Positions 52,665 to 62,007 of a stretch of DNA of 64,000 nt are shown piece by piece; the stretch's first letter is position 1, and each line of letters begins with the position of its first letter. Made by a program: the position numbers and the translations under genes. This DNA comes from Sphingobacterium prati (lineage in GTDB: Bacteria > Bacteroidota > Bacteroidia > Sphingobacteriales > Sphingobacteriaceae), in the NCBI RefSeq assembly GCF_013167215.1, contig NZ_JABJWY010000035.1, forward strand, positions 217,753 through 281,752, written 5' to 3'. The notes below the pieces were generated by a model. That model saw only the letters and a list, made by a program, of their open reading frames with translations. It was not told where the DNA came from and did no database searches.

Positions 52665-53643
52665 AATCTATAAGGTACTCTTTATGCTGATTGGTATAGG
52701 CACTTTAGCTTATATGATTCATGCAATGGGAGTTCAAGAGATTTGGACGAATCTGGAGAAAATCGGCTGGTGGTTTTTGCCGGTATTGGGTAGTTGGGCT
52801 GTCCTTTATTGGATGAATGCCATGGCTTTTAAAGCGATTATTCAGGAACCGGAATTACCCCAGAGCAATGTTCCTTTCTGGAAAGTATTGCAGTTGACTG
52901 TTTCCGGTTATGCCATCAATTATATCACGCCATTTGTGGCTTTGGGGGGAGAGCCCTACCGAATTATTGAGCTGAAAAATTATGTTGGTGGGTCAAAGGC
53001 AGGTTCATCCGTTCTATTGTATGGTGTTATGCACATTCTATCCCATATTTTATTTTGGGTAGTTTCCGTTTTTCTGATTCTTTGGTTTGTACCTGCTAGC
53101 ACGTTAGTCGATGTTGCCTGTGCGGTAATTTTTGTGATGGCTATCGTATGTACCTGGTTGTTTACGAAATTCTATAAAAAGGGAATTACAGTTTCGTTAT
53201 TAAGGGCTTTGTCAAGGCTGCCTTTCGTTGGAAAGAAAATCAATAGCCTGCTGGAGGCAAAGTTTGAAACCTTAAACGATGTGGATCAACAGGTCAAAAA
53301 TTTATTTCAGAATCGTAGAGACCGCTTTTATACAGCTCTCTTCTGGGAATTTGTTGCCAGGGTAGTCGGCTGTCTGGAGATTTATTTTATAGGCCTGGCG
53401 CTGGATATCAATATAGACTTTATCGATGCCATGATCATTAGTTCTGGATCTTCTCTATTTGCCAATTTGGTGTTTTTCTTTCCTATGCAATTGGGGACAC
53501 GTGAAGGCGGGTTGGCGATGGCAGTGATGAGCATAGGCCTTCCGGCTTCTGTCGGTATTTTTATGGGGATTGTGACCAGGATCCGGGAAATCGTCTGGAT
53601 CATTATCGGTTTAGGCTGGATGAGTTTAGTTAAAAAGAAATAA
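52654..53643 (+). CDS. Lysylphosphatidylglycerol-synthase-TM/flippase-like membrane protein
   Basis: A 329-aa integral membrane protein with about eight hydrophobic segments. It has the LPG_synthase_TM/UPF0104 layout (NYITPFVALGGEPYRIIELK and FFPMQLGTREGGLAMAVMS) without a soluble catalytic domain. Family members flip or handle lipids. It follows the CDP-alcohol transferase with an 11-base overlap and the HAD gene starts 2 bases after it. It probably moves the inositol lipid to the outer leaflet, which is inference from context. Confidence 0.8.
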   Translation: MGSKIYKVLFMLIGIGTLAYMIHAMGVQEIWTNLEKIGWWFLPVLGSWAVLYWMNAMAFKAIIQEPELPQSNVPFWKVLQLTVSGYAINYITPFVALGGEPYRIIELKNYVGGSKAGSSVLLYGVMHILSHILFWVVSVFLILWFVPASTLVDVACAVIFVMAIVCTWLFTKFYKKGITVSLLRALSRLPFVGKKINSLLEAKFETLNDVDQQVKNLFQNRRDRFYTALFWEFVARVVGCLEIYFIGLALDINIDFIDAMIISSGSSLFANLVFFFPMQLGTREGGLAMAVMSIGLPASVGIFMGIVTRIREIVWIIIGLGWMSLVKKK

Positions 53644-53645
53644 CA

Positions 53646-54353
53646 ATGGATAAGTTTATAATTAAGGGAATTATTTTTGATTATGGTGGAACGTTGGATA
53701 CAAATGGGGGACACTGGGGTGCGGTAATATGGTCCGGCTACGAAAAGTATCAAGTTCCGGTCAACCTAAGTTCATTTCAAGAAGCATATGCTTACGCGGA
53801 AAGACAGATGGCGATTCAGCCGATCATCAAACCGGAGTTTAACTTTTTGGAAGTGCTTGAAGCAAAATTGAAAGTGCAGTTTGAGTACCTTATTGCAGCT
53901 GGCTATGATCTGGATAGGGAATTGGCCAGCAAAATTGCGTTTGACGGCTATTCTCTTGCCAAAGATACAGTTGCACAGGTAAAACCATTATTGGTTGCGC
54001 TAGGTGAACAATATCCTATTGTAATGGTCTCCAACTTCTACGGCAATCTAAAGGCTGTGCTGGCTGATTTTGGTGTTTTATCTTATTTTAAAGCGGTTGT
54101 TGAGTCAGCTGTAGTGGGCGTACGTAAACCAGACCCCGCGATTTATGCCCTCGGTGTCGAAGCAATGGGATCGCCTGCTGAGGAGATCCTAGTCGTTGGT
54201 GATTCTTATAGCAAAGATATGGCTCCTGCTAAGGCTGTAGGTTGTCAGACACTTTGGTTGAAAGGACAAACTTGGGGAGAAGATAAGCTGCAGGATACTT
54301 CTGCTGCGGATAAACAATTTAATACCATCTTCGATCTCCACGATTTTGTTTAA
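53646..54353 (+). CDS. HAD-family hydrolase
   Basis: A 235-aa haloacid-dehalogenase-like protein. The first motif is FDYGGTLDTNG, with nucleophile Asp but Gly in place of the usual second Asp, as in FDxG-type phosphatases. The second is MVSNF, the Lys is in VVGVRKPDPAIY and the acid cluster in VVGDSYSKDM. As last gene of the cluster it may dephosphorylate a phosphatidylinositol phosphate or inositol phosphate. Its stop codon overlaps that of the convergent AraC gene. Confidence 0.75.
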   Translation: MDKFIIKGIIFDYGGTLDTNGGHWGAVIWSGYEKYQVPVNLSSFQEAYAYAERQMAIQPIIKPEFNFLEVLEAKLKVQFEYLIAAGYDLDRELASKIAFDGYSLAKDTVAQVKPLLVALGEQYPIVMVSNFYGNLKAVLADFGVLSYFKAVVESAVVGVRKPDPAIYALGVEAMGSPAEEILVVGDSYSKDMAPAKAVGCQTLWLKGQTWGEDKLQDTSAADKQFNTIFDLHDFV

Positions 54354-55225
54354 TCAGGCTTTTGACGAAATTCTTTAGGCGATATGCCTACATTTCGCTT
54401 AAAGAATTTTCCAAAAAAAGACTGATCTGAGAAATGCAGTTGCTTCGCGATTTCTCCGATCGAAAGCCCCTGACGGAGCAAACATTTCGCCTCTTCCACT
54501 AATACATTTTGTATTAATTCTATCGCTGATTTTCCCGTAAATTCTTTGATGATCACCGAGAGATGTTTTGGTGTAATGCCAAGTTCAAGGGCATAAAATT
54601 GCACCTTATGCTCCCGGCGGAAGGATTGCTTCAGCAGCAGGTAGAAATTAGCTAGGATCTCTCTTTTCCGTGATGGTACGACAGGAATTTTATTGATATT
54701 TTGATTAGCCAGGCGAGCAATCTCACAAACTAGGACCTCGGTCAGGCATCTGATAATCTGTGATCTGAAAACGTAATCATGTCCCTGTTTCTCGTAATGG
54801 ATAAACTGTTTAAATAGATTGGACAGATTTGTCGCATCTTGCACCGAAAGGGAGAAGATGTGACTGTTATTCAAGGCAAGTGACTTTTTTGTAAGATCAA
54901 AGAAATCTTTTCGAAAGTTCAATTTGAAGGTGAAATCTATATTGAAGAAAATCAGGTAAATCTCACAGTCCCAAGATTTGATGACGGAGGCACCATTGAC
55001 TTTTGATGAAGGACTTGTTAACAGTAAATGATGCTGTCCGACTTGTATCCGTTCGTCATTAATGATAAAAGATGTTTCCCCTTTTTTTATAAAACAGAGT
55101 GAGTAGAAATTTTTTGTTGCCAATATAAGCTCCTGCTGGGGGCTAAATACTGGTTTAGATTTGTTTCCCTTGATATGAAAGGCGAAAAAATCTTTATCAT
55201 CATTCTGTTGATCTATAAACGCCAT
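54350..55225 (-). CDS. AraC-family transcriptional regulator
   Basis: A 291-aa regulator. The N-terminal cupin-like sensing domain (about residues 1-160) is followed by the AraC HTH pair (about 190-285, VQFYALELGITPKHLSVIIKEFTG and IGEIAKQLHFSDQSFFGKFFKRN). It starts 2 bases after the stop of the VanX-like gene and is probably co-transcribed with it. Its stop overlaps that of the HAD gene (convergent). Target genes unknown. Confidence 0.88.
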   Translation of the reverse strand: MAFIDQQNDDKDFFAFHIKGNKSKPVFSPQQELILATKNFYSLCFIKKGETSFIINDERIQVGQHHLLLTSPSSKVNGASVIKSWDCEIYLIFFNIDFTFKLNFRKDFFDLTKKSLALNNSHIFSLSVQDATNLSNLFKQFIHYEKQGHDYVFRSQIIRCLTEVLVCEIARLANQNINKIPVVPSRKREILANFYLLLKQSFRREHKVQFYALELGITPKHLSVIIKEFTGKSAIELIQNVLVEEAKCLLRQGLSIGEIAKQLHFSDQSFFGKFFKRNVGISPKEFRQKPD

Positions 55226-55227
55226 AC

Positions 55228-55905
55228 TTATTTTACAATAAAATCAAAATAGGTTTTTCGATAAGGTTCATCTTGTAGGGTGTAGTGCCACCATTCTTTA
55301 TCATAGGCTTTAAATCCAAATTTGGCCATGGTTTCGCGCAGTATTTTACGATTTTCTTTTTGTTTTGCTGTAAGTTTTGAATAGTTGTGGTGGGAGATAT
55401 CACCGAAGAAATCAAAGGGGCCGCCCATATCAAGTTCTCTATTATTAGTAAGATCGATCAAAGTCAAGTCAACAGTGCTGCCACGGCTATGGCCAGATTT
55501 GCTGGCAATAAAGCCCAGCTTAAATAAGTTTTTTTTATCCAGCAGTGGATAGAAATCTCGTTTAGCGATGGTATCTTTCGTTGCCAGTGACCAGGCTTTG
55601 AAATGATCAACAGCGCGCTGGGGCCGGTAAGCATCAAAAATTTTTAGTGCCAGACCTCGTTTGTTCAGATAGTTCTCGACTTGCCGTAAGGCTAATGCGG
55701 CACGTTTGGTTAAGATGGCAACTGGTTTTTCGTATCCCTGTATAGGCCGGCCCGTAAAATTATGACTTCCAAAATAACGCATATCTAAGATAATTGTTGG
55801 AATAAACTCTTTTAGATAGACGAAGTTGTGGGGCATATCCTGTTGAGCTTTCGCTTGGAAGGCAAAAATTGCAAGGCCAATTGACAAACAAAAGTTGAGT
55901 TTCAT
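55228..55905 (-). CDS. D-alanyl-D-alanine dipeptidase, VanX/DdpX family, exported
   Basis: A 225-aa enzyme with a signal peptide (KLNFCLSIGLAIFAFQAKA). Zinc ligands sit in SGHSRGSTVDLTL (His, Asp) and EWWHYTL (Glu, His), and an Arg-containing FDAYRPQRAV loop is typical of VanX. It cleaves D-Ala-D-Ala. Because it is exported and there are no van genes nearby, its role is probably peptidoglycan-peptide salvage, not glycopeptide resistance. Start at 55905; a longer one at 55920 precedes the signal. Co-transcribed with the AraC gene. Confidence 0.88.
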   Translation of the reverse strand: MKLNFCLSIGLAIFAFQAKAQQDMPHNFVYLKEFIPTIILDMRYFGSHNFTGRPIQGYEKPVAILTKRAALALRQVENYLNKRGLALKIFDAYRPQRAVDHFKAWSLATKDTIAKRDFYPLLDKKNLFKLGFIASKSGHSRGSTVDLTLIDLTNNRELDMGGPFDFFGDISHHNYSKLTAKQKENRKILRETMAKFGFKAYDKEWWHYTLQDEPYRKTYFDFIVK

Positions 55906-55995
55906 AGGATGAAGATACAACTTTAGATGTTCAATTCTAGTATGAAAATAGATGCTGGATGGCCGTTATTGATGATAATGAGAAAATGAATAAGC

Positions 55996-56026
55996 AAAGC
56001 TCAGGGAATGAGGGCCTGAGCTTTGT
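55996..56026 (-). terminator. Probable terminator of ppk1
   Basis: An 11-bp perfect stem CAAAGCTCAGG/CCTGAGCTTTG with a 9-base loop, 12 bases beyond the ppk1 stop on the minus strand. The T-rich tail is weak. Confidence 0.6.
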
Positions 56027-56037
56027 CAGAAATTATT

Positions 56038-58107
56038 TTAATGTTCGGTTATTTTCCTTTTTAAGTATTTGTAGATTTCGATCTGTGAGCGGCAAGCTTC
56101 CTTTTTATTCTCAATATAATGATTGCTGAGGGAATTGTTCAGCATACGCGCTTTGACATTGTCGTCCAGCTGTATGTGGAGCATTTCTTTTACATCTTCC
56201 TTAATCTTTTTACTCGTGATTTTTACAGCGGCTTCGATACGGTGATCTAGATTACGGGTCATCCAGTCTGCCGAAGAAATATACATCAACTCTTTGCCAG
56301 CATTATAAAAATACATGACCCGGGCATGTTCCAGATATTCGTCGACGATTGAAATTGCATTCATCGGGGTTTTAAATGTTTTCTGGTTCATCGCGCAATA
56401 AATCCCACGGATGATAAGGTCTATTTTCACTCCAGCTGTTGCAGCATCATAAAGTTTTTTAATCATATCTTTATCACTCAACGAGTTTACTTTGACAATG
56501 ATAGCTGCTTTTCGACCAGCTTTAGCTTCTGCGATTTCCAGATCGATAAAATGTAGCAATTCCCTGCGCATATCAATTGGACAGATCAATAAGCTTTTAC
56601 AGTTTTTGATTATCTCGGCGGGGTCTGATTTTGGTCTTCTGAGGTAATTGAAGACTTTATTGATATCCGCAATGACATCTCTATTGCTCGTCAACAGGCA
56701 ATAGTCCCCATATAATTTGGCCGTTTTTTCATTGATATTACCGGTGCTGACAAAGCCATATTGAATTGTTTTTGCGCCAGTCCGCTTTTTGATGACACAT
56801 AATTTAGCATGTACCTTTTTATTGGGAATTCCCGTTAGGACCTTGATGCCTTCCAATTCAAGTTTTTCTTTCCAGTCCAGATTATTCTCCTCATCAAATC
56901 GTGCCCGCAGTTCAAGCATGACCGTTACTTCCTTACCATTTCGGGCAGCATTTATCAATGCATTGGCGACTTTGGAATTCGATGCCAAGCGATAGGCTGT
57001 AATCTGTATTGTTTTTACATCTGGATCCATTGCCGCTTCACGTAACAGGTCAATGATAGGCCGAAACTCATGATAAGGAAAGGAGAGCAGAACATCTTTC
57101 TTCAAAACTGTATCGGTGACCCGTTCATAATTTTGAAAATAGGGATGTGGAAATGAAGTTCGTTCCTGTGGTTGGTGATAGGACTTAAACACATTGGGGA
57201 AGTCCATAAAATGCTTGAAATTATGGATCTTTTGTCCTGGTATAATACTATCTTTTTTGGATAGGTTGAGTTTTTTGATCAGAAACTCGACGAGTTTTGG
57301 ATCCATCTCCTGATCAAAGATAAAACGGGTCGGTTTACCTTTCCGTCTATTTTTGACGCCTTTGCTTATCTTTTCAACCAGCGTTGTATTGATGTCGTTA
57401 TCGATGTCGAATTCTGCATCTTTCGTGACCTTAAACACATGTGCATGGAATACATCGAAACCGAAATACGAAAATATCAATGGAAGATTGAACTTAATGA
57501 CATCTTCGAGAAGAATAATATGTTTTTCATCCTTTGGTGCCGGCAATTGGACGAAGCGTCCGTTCTGGCTGGTGGGAATTTCAATTAGGGCAAACTTAGT
57601 CTCGTATTGCCATTCGCTTTTTCCCATGGCAATACCGAGATAGAGGCTCTTATCACGAATATAGGGCATTGGACGCACATCGTCGAGGATCAAAGGGATG
57701 ACATTTGATTCTACATCATCCTGATAATACTCGCTTACAAATTGTTGTTGTTCCGGGCTTAGTTCTTCACTTGTTTTGATAAAGACATTTTGCTTGGCCA
57801 TCTCCTTTTGGATTCGGTTCCAGGTATTGTCAAATTTCTTTTGCTGTTTGATTACCCGGACATTGAGTTCTTCCAAAATCAACTGCGGATCTTCATAAAA
57901 AGATTGATTAGCACTTTTGTCTTTGAGGTCAATCGCACGTTTGAGTCCGGCGACCCGCACCCGAAAAAATTCATCTAGGTTATTGGAAAATATACCCAAA
58001 AATTTGATCCTTAGGGGTAAAGGAACAGTCTCATCTGCTGCCTCTTGCAATACCCTGCCATTAAAGCTTAACCAACTGATATCTCTAGGAATAAATTTTT
58101 TCGCCAT
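56038..58107 (-). CDS. ppk1: Polyphosphate kinase 1
   Basis: A 689-aa enzyme that makes polyphosphate from ATP, with the four-domain PPK1 length. Motifs are the N-terminal DISWLSFNGRVLQEA, the phospho-His region KVHAKLCVIKK, FVSTGNINEKTAKLYGDYCLLTS (partly: STGNINEKTAKLYGDY), a second HKD-type His in LEHARVMYFYNAGKE, and DWMTRNLDHRIEAAVKI. It is a stand-alone gene; no ppx gene is nearby. Confidence 0.95.
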   Translation of the reverse strand: MAKKFIPRDISWLSFNGRVLQEAADETVPLPLRIKFLGIFSNNLDEFFRVRVAGLKRAIDLKDKSANQSFYEDPQLILEELNVRVIKQQKKFDNTWNRIQKEMAKQNVFIKTSEELSPEQQQFVSEYYQDDVESNVIPLILDDVRPMPYIRDKSLYLGIAMGKSEWQYETKFALIEIPTSQNGRFVQLPAPKDEKHIILLEDVIKFNLPLIFSYFGFDVFHAHVFKVTKDAEFDIDNDINTTLVEKISKGVKNRRKGKPTRFIFDQEMDPKLVEFLIKKLNLSKKDSIIPGQKIHNFKHFMDFPNVFKSYHQPQERTSFPHPYFQNYERVTDTVLKKDVLLSFPYHEFRPIIDLLREAAMDPDVKTIQITAYRLASNSKVANALINAARNGKEVTVMLELRARFDEENNLDWKEKLELEGIKVLTGIPNKKVHAKLCVIKKRTGAKTIQYGFVSTGNINEKTAKLYGDYCLLTSNRDVIADINKVFNYLRRPKSDPAEIIKNCKSLLICPIDMRRELLHFIDLEIAEAKAGRKAAIIVKVNSLSDKDMIKKLYDAATAGVKIDLIIRGIYCAMNQKTFKTPMNAISIVDEYLEHARVMYFYNAGKELMYISSADWMTRNLDHRIEAAVKITSKKIKEDVKEMLHIQLDDNVKARMLNNSLSNHYIENKKEACRSQIEIYKYLKRKITEH

Positions 58108-58211
58108 AGCTAAATATACGTAAATTTAAGAAGCAAAACTATAGCTCTAGATGCGATAAAAGAACTTTTTCGTGTTAAAGAATTATTAATTTATTTTTTC
58201 TTCATCTGGTC

Positions 58212-58250
58212 TAAAAAAAATACCCCAAAAAGTGTGAAACTTTTGGGGTA
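58212..58250 (-). terminator. Terminator of the 125-aa protein gene
   Basis: On the minus strand a 12-bp stem with one bulge (TACCCCAAAAGT/ACTTTTTGGGGTA) is followed by eight T. It lies about 20 bases past the stop. Confidence 0.75.
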
Positions 58251-58271
58251 AATAGTATTCTTTGTGCCTGA

Positions 58272-58649
58272 TTATTTCTTTTTTCCGTATTTTTTGGAAA
58301 TCTGAATCGCCTTATATTTACTTCCGTCAAAATGTGGGGTATCAATTGTCAGGCTTGTTGGATAAGGAGCCGTACGATCGAAAAAGTATACAGTCGTGGT
58401 ACTGCCATAATCATTGACTGGCAAAAGTTCCAAACAACCTGCATAGTCTGCATTCAATACATCACCTACTGTCACCGCATAGATGCGTATAATTCCACCT
58501 TTATTTTGTTCATTCCGGACAAAAGCTACCTCTTTAAATCCGCCGGGAAGATCTTCTATACTTTTCTGATTAAAAGTATCTTTTAAAATAAAACCCAACA
58601 ACACTAAAATTGGGATGACTAAAAGCCACACCTTTTTATTCTTTTTCAT
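58272..58649 (-). CDS. Uncharacterised membrane-anchored protein, 125 aa
   Basis: A single N-terminal hydrophobic anchor (WLLVIPILVLLGFILKD) and a beta-rich extracytoplasmic part that I cannot assign. Very basic tail (KKYGKKK). Its start is 10 bases after the DJ-1/PfpI gene on the same strand, so the two form an operon ended by a good terminator. Confidence 0.6.
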   Translation of the reverse strand: MKKNKKVWLLVIPILVLLGFILKDTFNQKSIEDLPGGFKEVAFVRNEQNKGGIIRIYAVTVGDVLNADYAGCLELLPVNDYGSTTTVYFFDRTAPYPTSLTIDTPHFDGSKYKAIQISKKYGKKK

Positions 58650-58659
58650 TAAAATACGC

Positions 58660-59238
58660 TTAAATTGTAATGTTTATATCCAATAATTTATAGAATTCTT
58701 TTAGAATAGCTTGATGTCCTGGCCAAGCTGGCGAGGTCACGAGATTCCCATCCACAACGGCTTGGTCAGCTGGAATATTTTTCCATATGCCGCCTGCCAA
58801 TTCAATATCTGGTCCAACTGCAACATAAGCTGTCAATGTACGTCCCGCCAGGACTTTTGCCGCTGTCAATACCTGAATCCCGTGACAGATGGCGGCTACA
58901 GGTTTATTCTTTTCAAAGAAATGTTTTGTAATCTCCAATACACGTTGGTTGAGACGAATATATTCCGCCGATCGGCCACCAGCGATATAGAGTCCATCGT
59001 ACTCCTCGGGATTGACTTGGTCAAAATCCTTATTGATCGCAAAATTATGTCCCCGTAATTCCTTATAGGTTTGATCACCAGTAAAATCGTGTACTGCAGT
59101 AGGTACGACATCACCCTTTTTTCGATCAGGAGCGATAGTATCAACTGTTATTCCTATTGATCCCATAGCTTGGAATGGAACCATTGCTTCGTAATCTTCT
59201 ACAAAGTCTCCAACAAGTAATAATATTTTCTTTGCCAT
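58660..59238 (-). CDS. DJ-1/PfpI-family protein (class I glutamine amidotransferase-like)
   Basis: A 192-aa protein of the DJ-1/PfpI family. The catalytic Cys is in AAICHGIQVL and the conserved Glu is in LLVGDFVEDYEAM. Family members are chaperones, deglycases or small hydrolases; length and motif are near those of bacterial PfpI-like proteins. Its leader carries a hairpin that ends 8 bases before the ATG. Confidence 0.85.
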   Translation of the reverse strand: MAKKILLLVGDFVEDYEAMVPFQAMGSIGITVDTIAPDRKKGDVVPTAVHDFTGDQTYKELRGHNFAINKDFDQVNPEEYDGLYIAGGRSAEYIRLNQRVLEITKHFFEKNKPVAAICHGIQVLTAAKVLAGRTLTAYVAVGPDIELAGGIWKNIPADQAVVDGNLVTSPAWPGHQAILKEFYKLLDINITI

Positions 59239-59246
59239 ATCAAAAA

Positions 59247-59285
59247 CCTCTTTTAATAGGTTTTGAATTTACGTATTAAAAGAGG
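59247..59285 (-). terminator. Hairpin with T-tract in the pfpI-type leader (terminator or attenuator)
   Basis: A perfect 12-bp inverted repeat (CCTCTTTTAATA/TATTAAAAGAGG) with a 15-base loop. On the minus strand it is followed by TTTTTG, then the ATG of the DJ-1/PfpI gene after 8 bases. It can end the upstream FMN reductase transcript; read from upstream it would also control entry into the next gene. Confidence 0.6.
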
Positions 59286-59315
59286 CTTTTACAACGATTA
59301 TTTGATAATCTTTTG

Positions 59316-59879
59316 TTAACCTTGAACGACTAATTTCTCTGCAAGTACACGTTTAGTCTTACGGACCTTAGCCTCCAGTTGACTTCTCAAAGCCGGATTG
59401 ATAATTCCTTTTCCTTCTTCAAAGTTTTTATGGAATTCAGGAAGGGAGAATGAATCCAGAATTTCAGCACCGTCCCATGTGATTCTATTGACTGCTGCAT
59501 TTAATACAGTTGACCCGCCCATTGGACCGGGAGCAGTTGCCAATAAGAAAACTGGTTTACCATTGAACGTTTTGCGGTTTGGGATACGGGAAACCCAGTC
59601 TATAATATTTTTATAAGCTGAAGTGTAGGATCCATTGTGTTCTGCCAATGAAATGAGTAGGAAATCTGCAGCATCCATCTTTGCCGCAAAATCATGGGCT
59701 AACTGTGGAATACCCAATTCTACTTCCTTATCATAAGAATAAATAGGCATTTCAAAATGATTGAGATCAAGGAGCTCTATGCTGTCATCCGCTTCTTTAT
59801 AATATTTCGAGGTACTCGTTACAAAGATTTTGTTGATAGAGTTTTTATTACTTGTTCCTGCAAATGCTAATATTTTCAT
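59316..59879 (-). CDS. NADPH-dependent FMN reductase-like flavoprotein (first copy)
   Basis: A 187-aa flavodoxin-like protein. The N-terminal phosphate-binding loop is AFAGTSNKNSINK and the FMN-contact segment is SLAEHNGSYTSAYKNIIDW. Family members reduce FMN, quinones, chromate or azo dyes with NAD(P)H. It is followed by a hairpin and the DJ-1/PfpI gene. Physiological substrate unknown; a stress role is plausible. Confidence 0.85.
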   Translation of the reverse strand: MKILAFAGTSNKNSINKIFVTSTSKYYKEADDSIELLDLNHFEMPIYSYDKEVELGIPQLAHDFAAKMDAADFLLISLAEHNGSYTSAYKNIIDWVSRIPNRKTFNGKPVFLLATAPGPMGGSTVLNAAVNRITWDGAEILDSFSLPEFHKNFEEGKGIINPALRSQLEAKVRKTKRVLAEKLVVQG

Positions 59880-59986
59880 CAGTGTATAGTTTTAATTTTT
59901 AAACTGGTCAAACTTACAACATAATCATAAAAAAAATGTCAGTCAAATGTCTGCTAGGGGCATAATATTGCATTTATTGACCTAGG

Positions 59987-60883
59987 TCAATAAAAAATAA
60001 ACCGCTGATACATCCCCAGGAGTCCAGTGAGTCCACCTGTATGAATAACCAGGAGCTGATCCGCGGGTGTGAAATAGTCTTTTTTGATGAGATCATCTAC
60101 TGCATAGAGCAGTTTCCCGGTATAAGTGGGTTCGATCATGATGCCCGTGTTGGTCATAAAATGCTTGGTGAATGCGAGGAGTTCCGGTGTTGTTTTGGCA
60201 TAACCGCCAAAATGATAGTCCAGATGCAAAATAGGGGGCGGAAGCTGAGGGTAAAGCTGAGCGACTTCATCATTGATAAAGCCGCCATTCTTTAACACGG
60301 GAACGCCATGTATTTGGGTGAAGAGATCCTTCTTGTCAATTGCATTGGCAATTCCGGCGAGAGTGGTTCCGGTACCGCAGGCGGTAAAGATATGTTGATA
60401 GTCCTGTTGGAGTTCACTGACAAGTTCGGCACATCCTTTGGCGCCTAGGAGGCCATAACCGCCTTCGTGGATAAAGAAAGTTGTTGGATCCTGATCGAAA
60501 TACATACGATAAAGCTCCTCTTTGTTCCGATAGGAATCGCGATCCACATAAATAAGTTGCATTCCAAATAATTGACACATGGTCAGGACAGGATTGTTAG
60601 CCTGTTCATCACCTCTGACAAAAGCTGTTGTTTTGAACCGGAAAGTAGCTCCAGCGCAAGCAGTCGCCAGTAAATGGTTGCTCCATGCACCTCCAAAAGT
60701 AACGATATGATTTTTATTAAGTTGTAATGCCTCCTGAAGATTATACTTCAATTTTCGCCATTTATTGCCTGAAATAAAAGGGTGAATCAGATCATCACGC
60801 TTGAGGGTCACTTTAATGTGCTTTTTTTCCCATAAAGGTAAAGTGACTTCTGTTTCGGGGCTATGGATTTTGAATGGGAGCAT
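59987..60883 (-). CDS. D-cysteine desulfhydrase/ACC deaminase-family PLP enzyme
   Basis: A 298-aa fold-type II PLP enzyme. The PLP lysine is in SGNKWRKLKYNL, the substrate-binding loop is GGAWSNHLLATA and the phosphate-binding loop is ACGTGTTLAGI. It resembles DcyD and ACC deaminase; the two cannot be told apart from sequence alone here, but D-cysteine desulfhydrase-like activity is more common in Bacteroidota. Start at the ATG ending at 60883; a longer frame to 60979 would overlap the divergent rluD start. Confidence 0.85.
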   Translation of the reverse strand: MLPFKIHSPETEVTLPLWEKKHIKVTLKRDDLIHPFISGNKWRKLKYNLQEALQLNKNHIVTFGGAWSNHLLATACAGATFRFKTTAFVRGDEQANNPVLTMCQLFGMQLIYVDRDSYRNKEELYRMYFDQDPTTFFIHEGGYGLLGAKGCAELVSELQQDYQHIFTACGTGTTLAGIANAIDKKDLFTQIHGVPVLKNGGFINDEVAQLYPQLPPPILHLDYHFGGYAKTTPELLAFTKHFMTNTGIMIEPTYTGKLLYAVDDLIKKDYFTPADQLLVIHTGGLTGLLGMYQRFIFY

Positions 60884-60940
60884 AATATTTAATGAAAACA
60901 AATTTAACAAAAATTGTTTCATTTGGTTTATTTTTGTAGC

Positions 60941-61987
60941 ATGACAGAACAAATGGGATCGCAAGATCAAGAAGAACAAGAGTTATTTGAGCATCTACGA
61001 ATTGAAGTGGATAAGGGGCAAGCTTTACTCCGTATTGATAAATATCTGATGAATAGAGTGGAAAATGCGACAAGAAGTAAAATTCAGCATGCCATTGAAG
61101 CGGGTTCTGTCATGGTCAATGGTAAAGAGATCAAGGCGAGCTATAAAGTCAGACCCGATGATGTCATTACGTTGGTATTGCCTGATCCACCTCGGGACAA
61201 TGAAGTCTATCCGGAAAATATTCCGTTGGACATAAAATACGAGGACGATGATGTACTCATCGTCAATAAAGAAGCGGGGATGGTTGTCCATCCGGGCTAT
61301 AATAATTACACCGGAACCTTGGTGAATGCATTGACTTTTCATATCCAACAGCTGCCGCAATTACCGGGGAATTCAGACCGGCCTGGGTTGGTACATCGAA
61401 TAGACAAAGATACATCCGGTTTGTTGGTGATTGCTAAAAATGAAAAATCGATGGCATTTTTGGCCAAACAATTTTTTGATCATAGTATTACCCGTAAATA
61501 TATTGCCCTGGTGTGGGGGGATCTGAAGGAAGATGGAACGATTACAGGTTACATTGGCCGACACTTGAAAGATCGACGTATTATGGCCATGTACGAAAGT
61601 GAAGATAAGGGAAGGTGGTCTGTGACATATTACAAAGTGTTGGAACGATTAGGCTATGTAACTTTGATCGAATGTCAGCTGGAGACGGGGCGTACGCATC
61701 AAATCCGCACCCACATGCAATCTATTGGTCATCCATTGTTTAATGATGCAATGTATGGTGGCGATAAGATACTAAAAGGGACTGTTTTCTCTAAGTATAA
61801 ACAATTTGTGGATAATTGTTTCGCCTTACTTCCGCGTCAGGCACTTCATGCGCAGGTACTGGGATTTATTCATCCAACTACAAAAGAAAATATGTATTTT
61901 GAGGTACCATATCCCGAAGATTTTCGTTTAGCTTTAGAAAAGTGGCGCGGTTACGCCGCAAACTCCATGGCTGTAGAAAATGATTAA
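60941..61987 (+). CDS. rluD: 23S rRNA pseudouridine synthase, RluD family
   Basis: A 348-aa enzyme. An N-terminal S4 RNA-binding domain (about residues 15-75, LRIDKYLMNRVENATRSK) is followed by the RluA/RluD catalytic domain with HRIDKDTSGLLVIAK (catalytic Asp) and GRTHQIRTHM. It would modify 23S rRNA in helix 69. The ATG at 60941 fits the family; a TATTTTTG -7 box at 60929-60936 lies so close that the transcript may have almost no leader. The next gene starts 20 bases after it. Confidence 0.93.
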   Translation: MTEQMGSQDQEEQELFEHLRIEVDKGQALLRIDKYLMNRVENATRSKIQHAIEAGSVMVNGKEIKASYKVRPDDVITLVLPDPPRDNEVYPENIPLDIKYEDDDVLIVNKEAGMVVHPGYNNYTGTLVNALTFHIQQLPQLPGNSDRPGLVHRIDKDTSGLLVIAKNEKSMAFLAKQFFDHSITRKYIALVWGDLKEDGTITGYIGRHLKDRRIMAMYESEDKGRWSVTYYKVLERLGYVTLIECQLETGRTHQIRTHMQSIGHPLFNDAMYGGDKILKGTVFSKYKQFVDNCFALLPRQALHAQVLGFIHPTTKENMYFEVPYPEDFRLALEKWRGYAANSMAVEND

Positions 61988-62007
61988 AATTTAGAAAATA
62001 AATAAAG

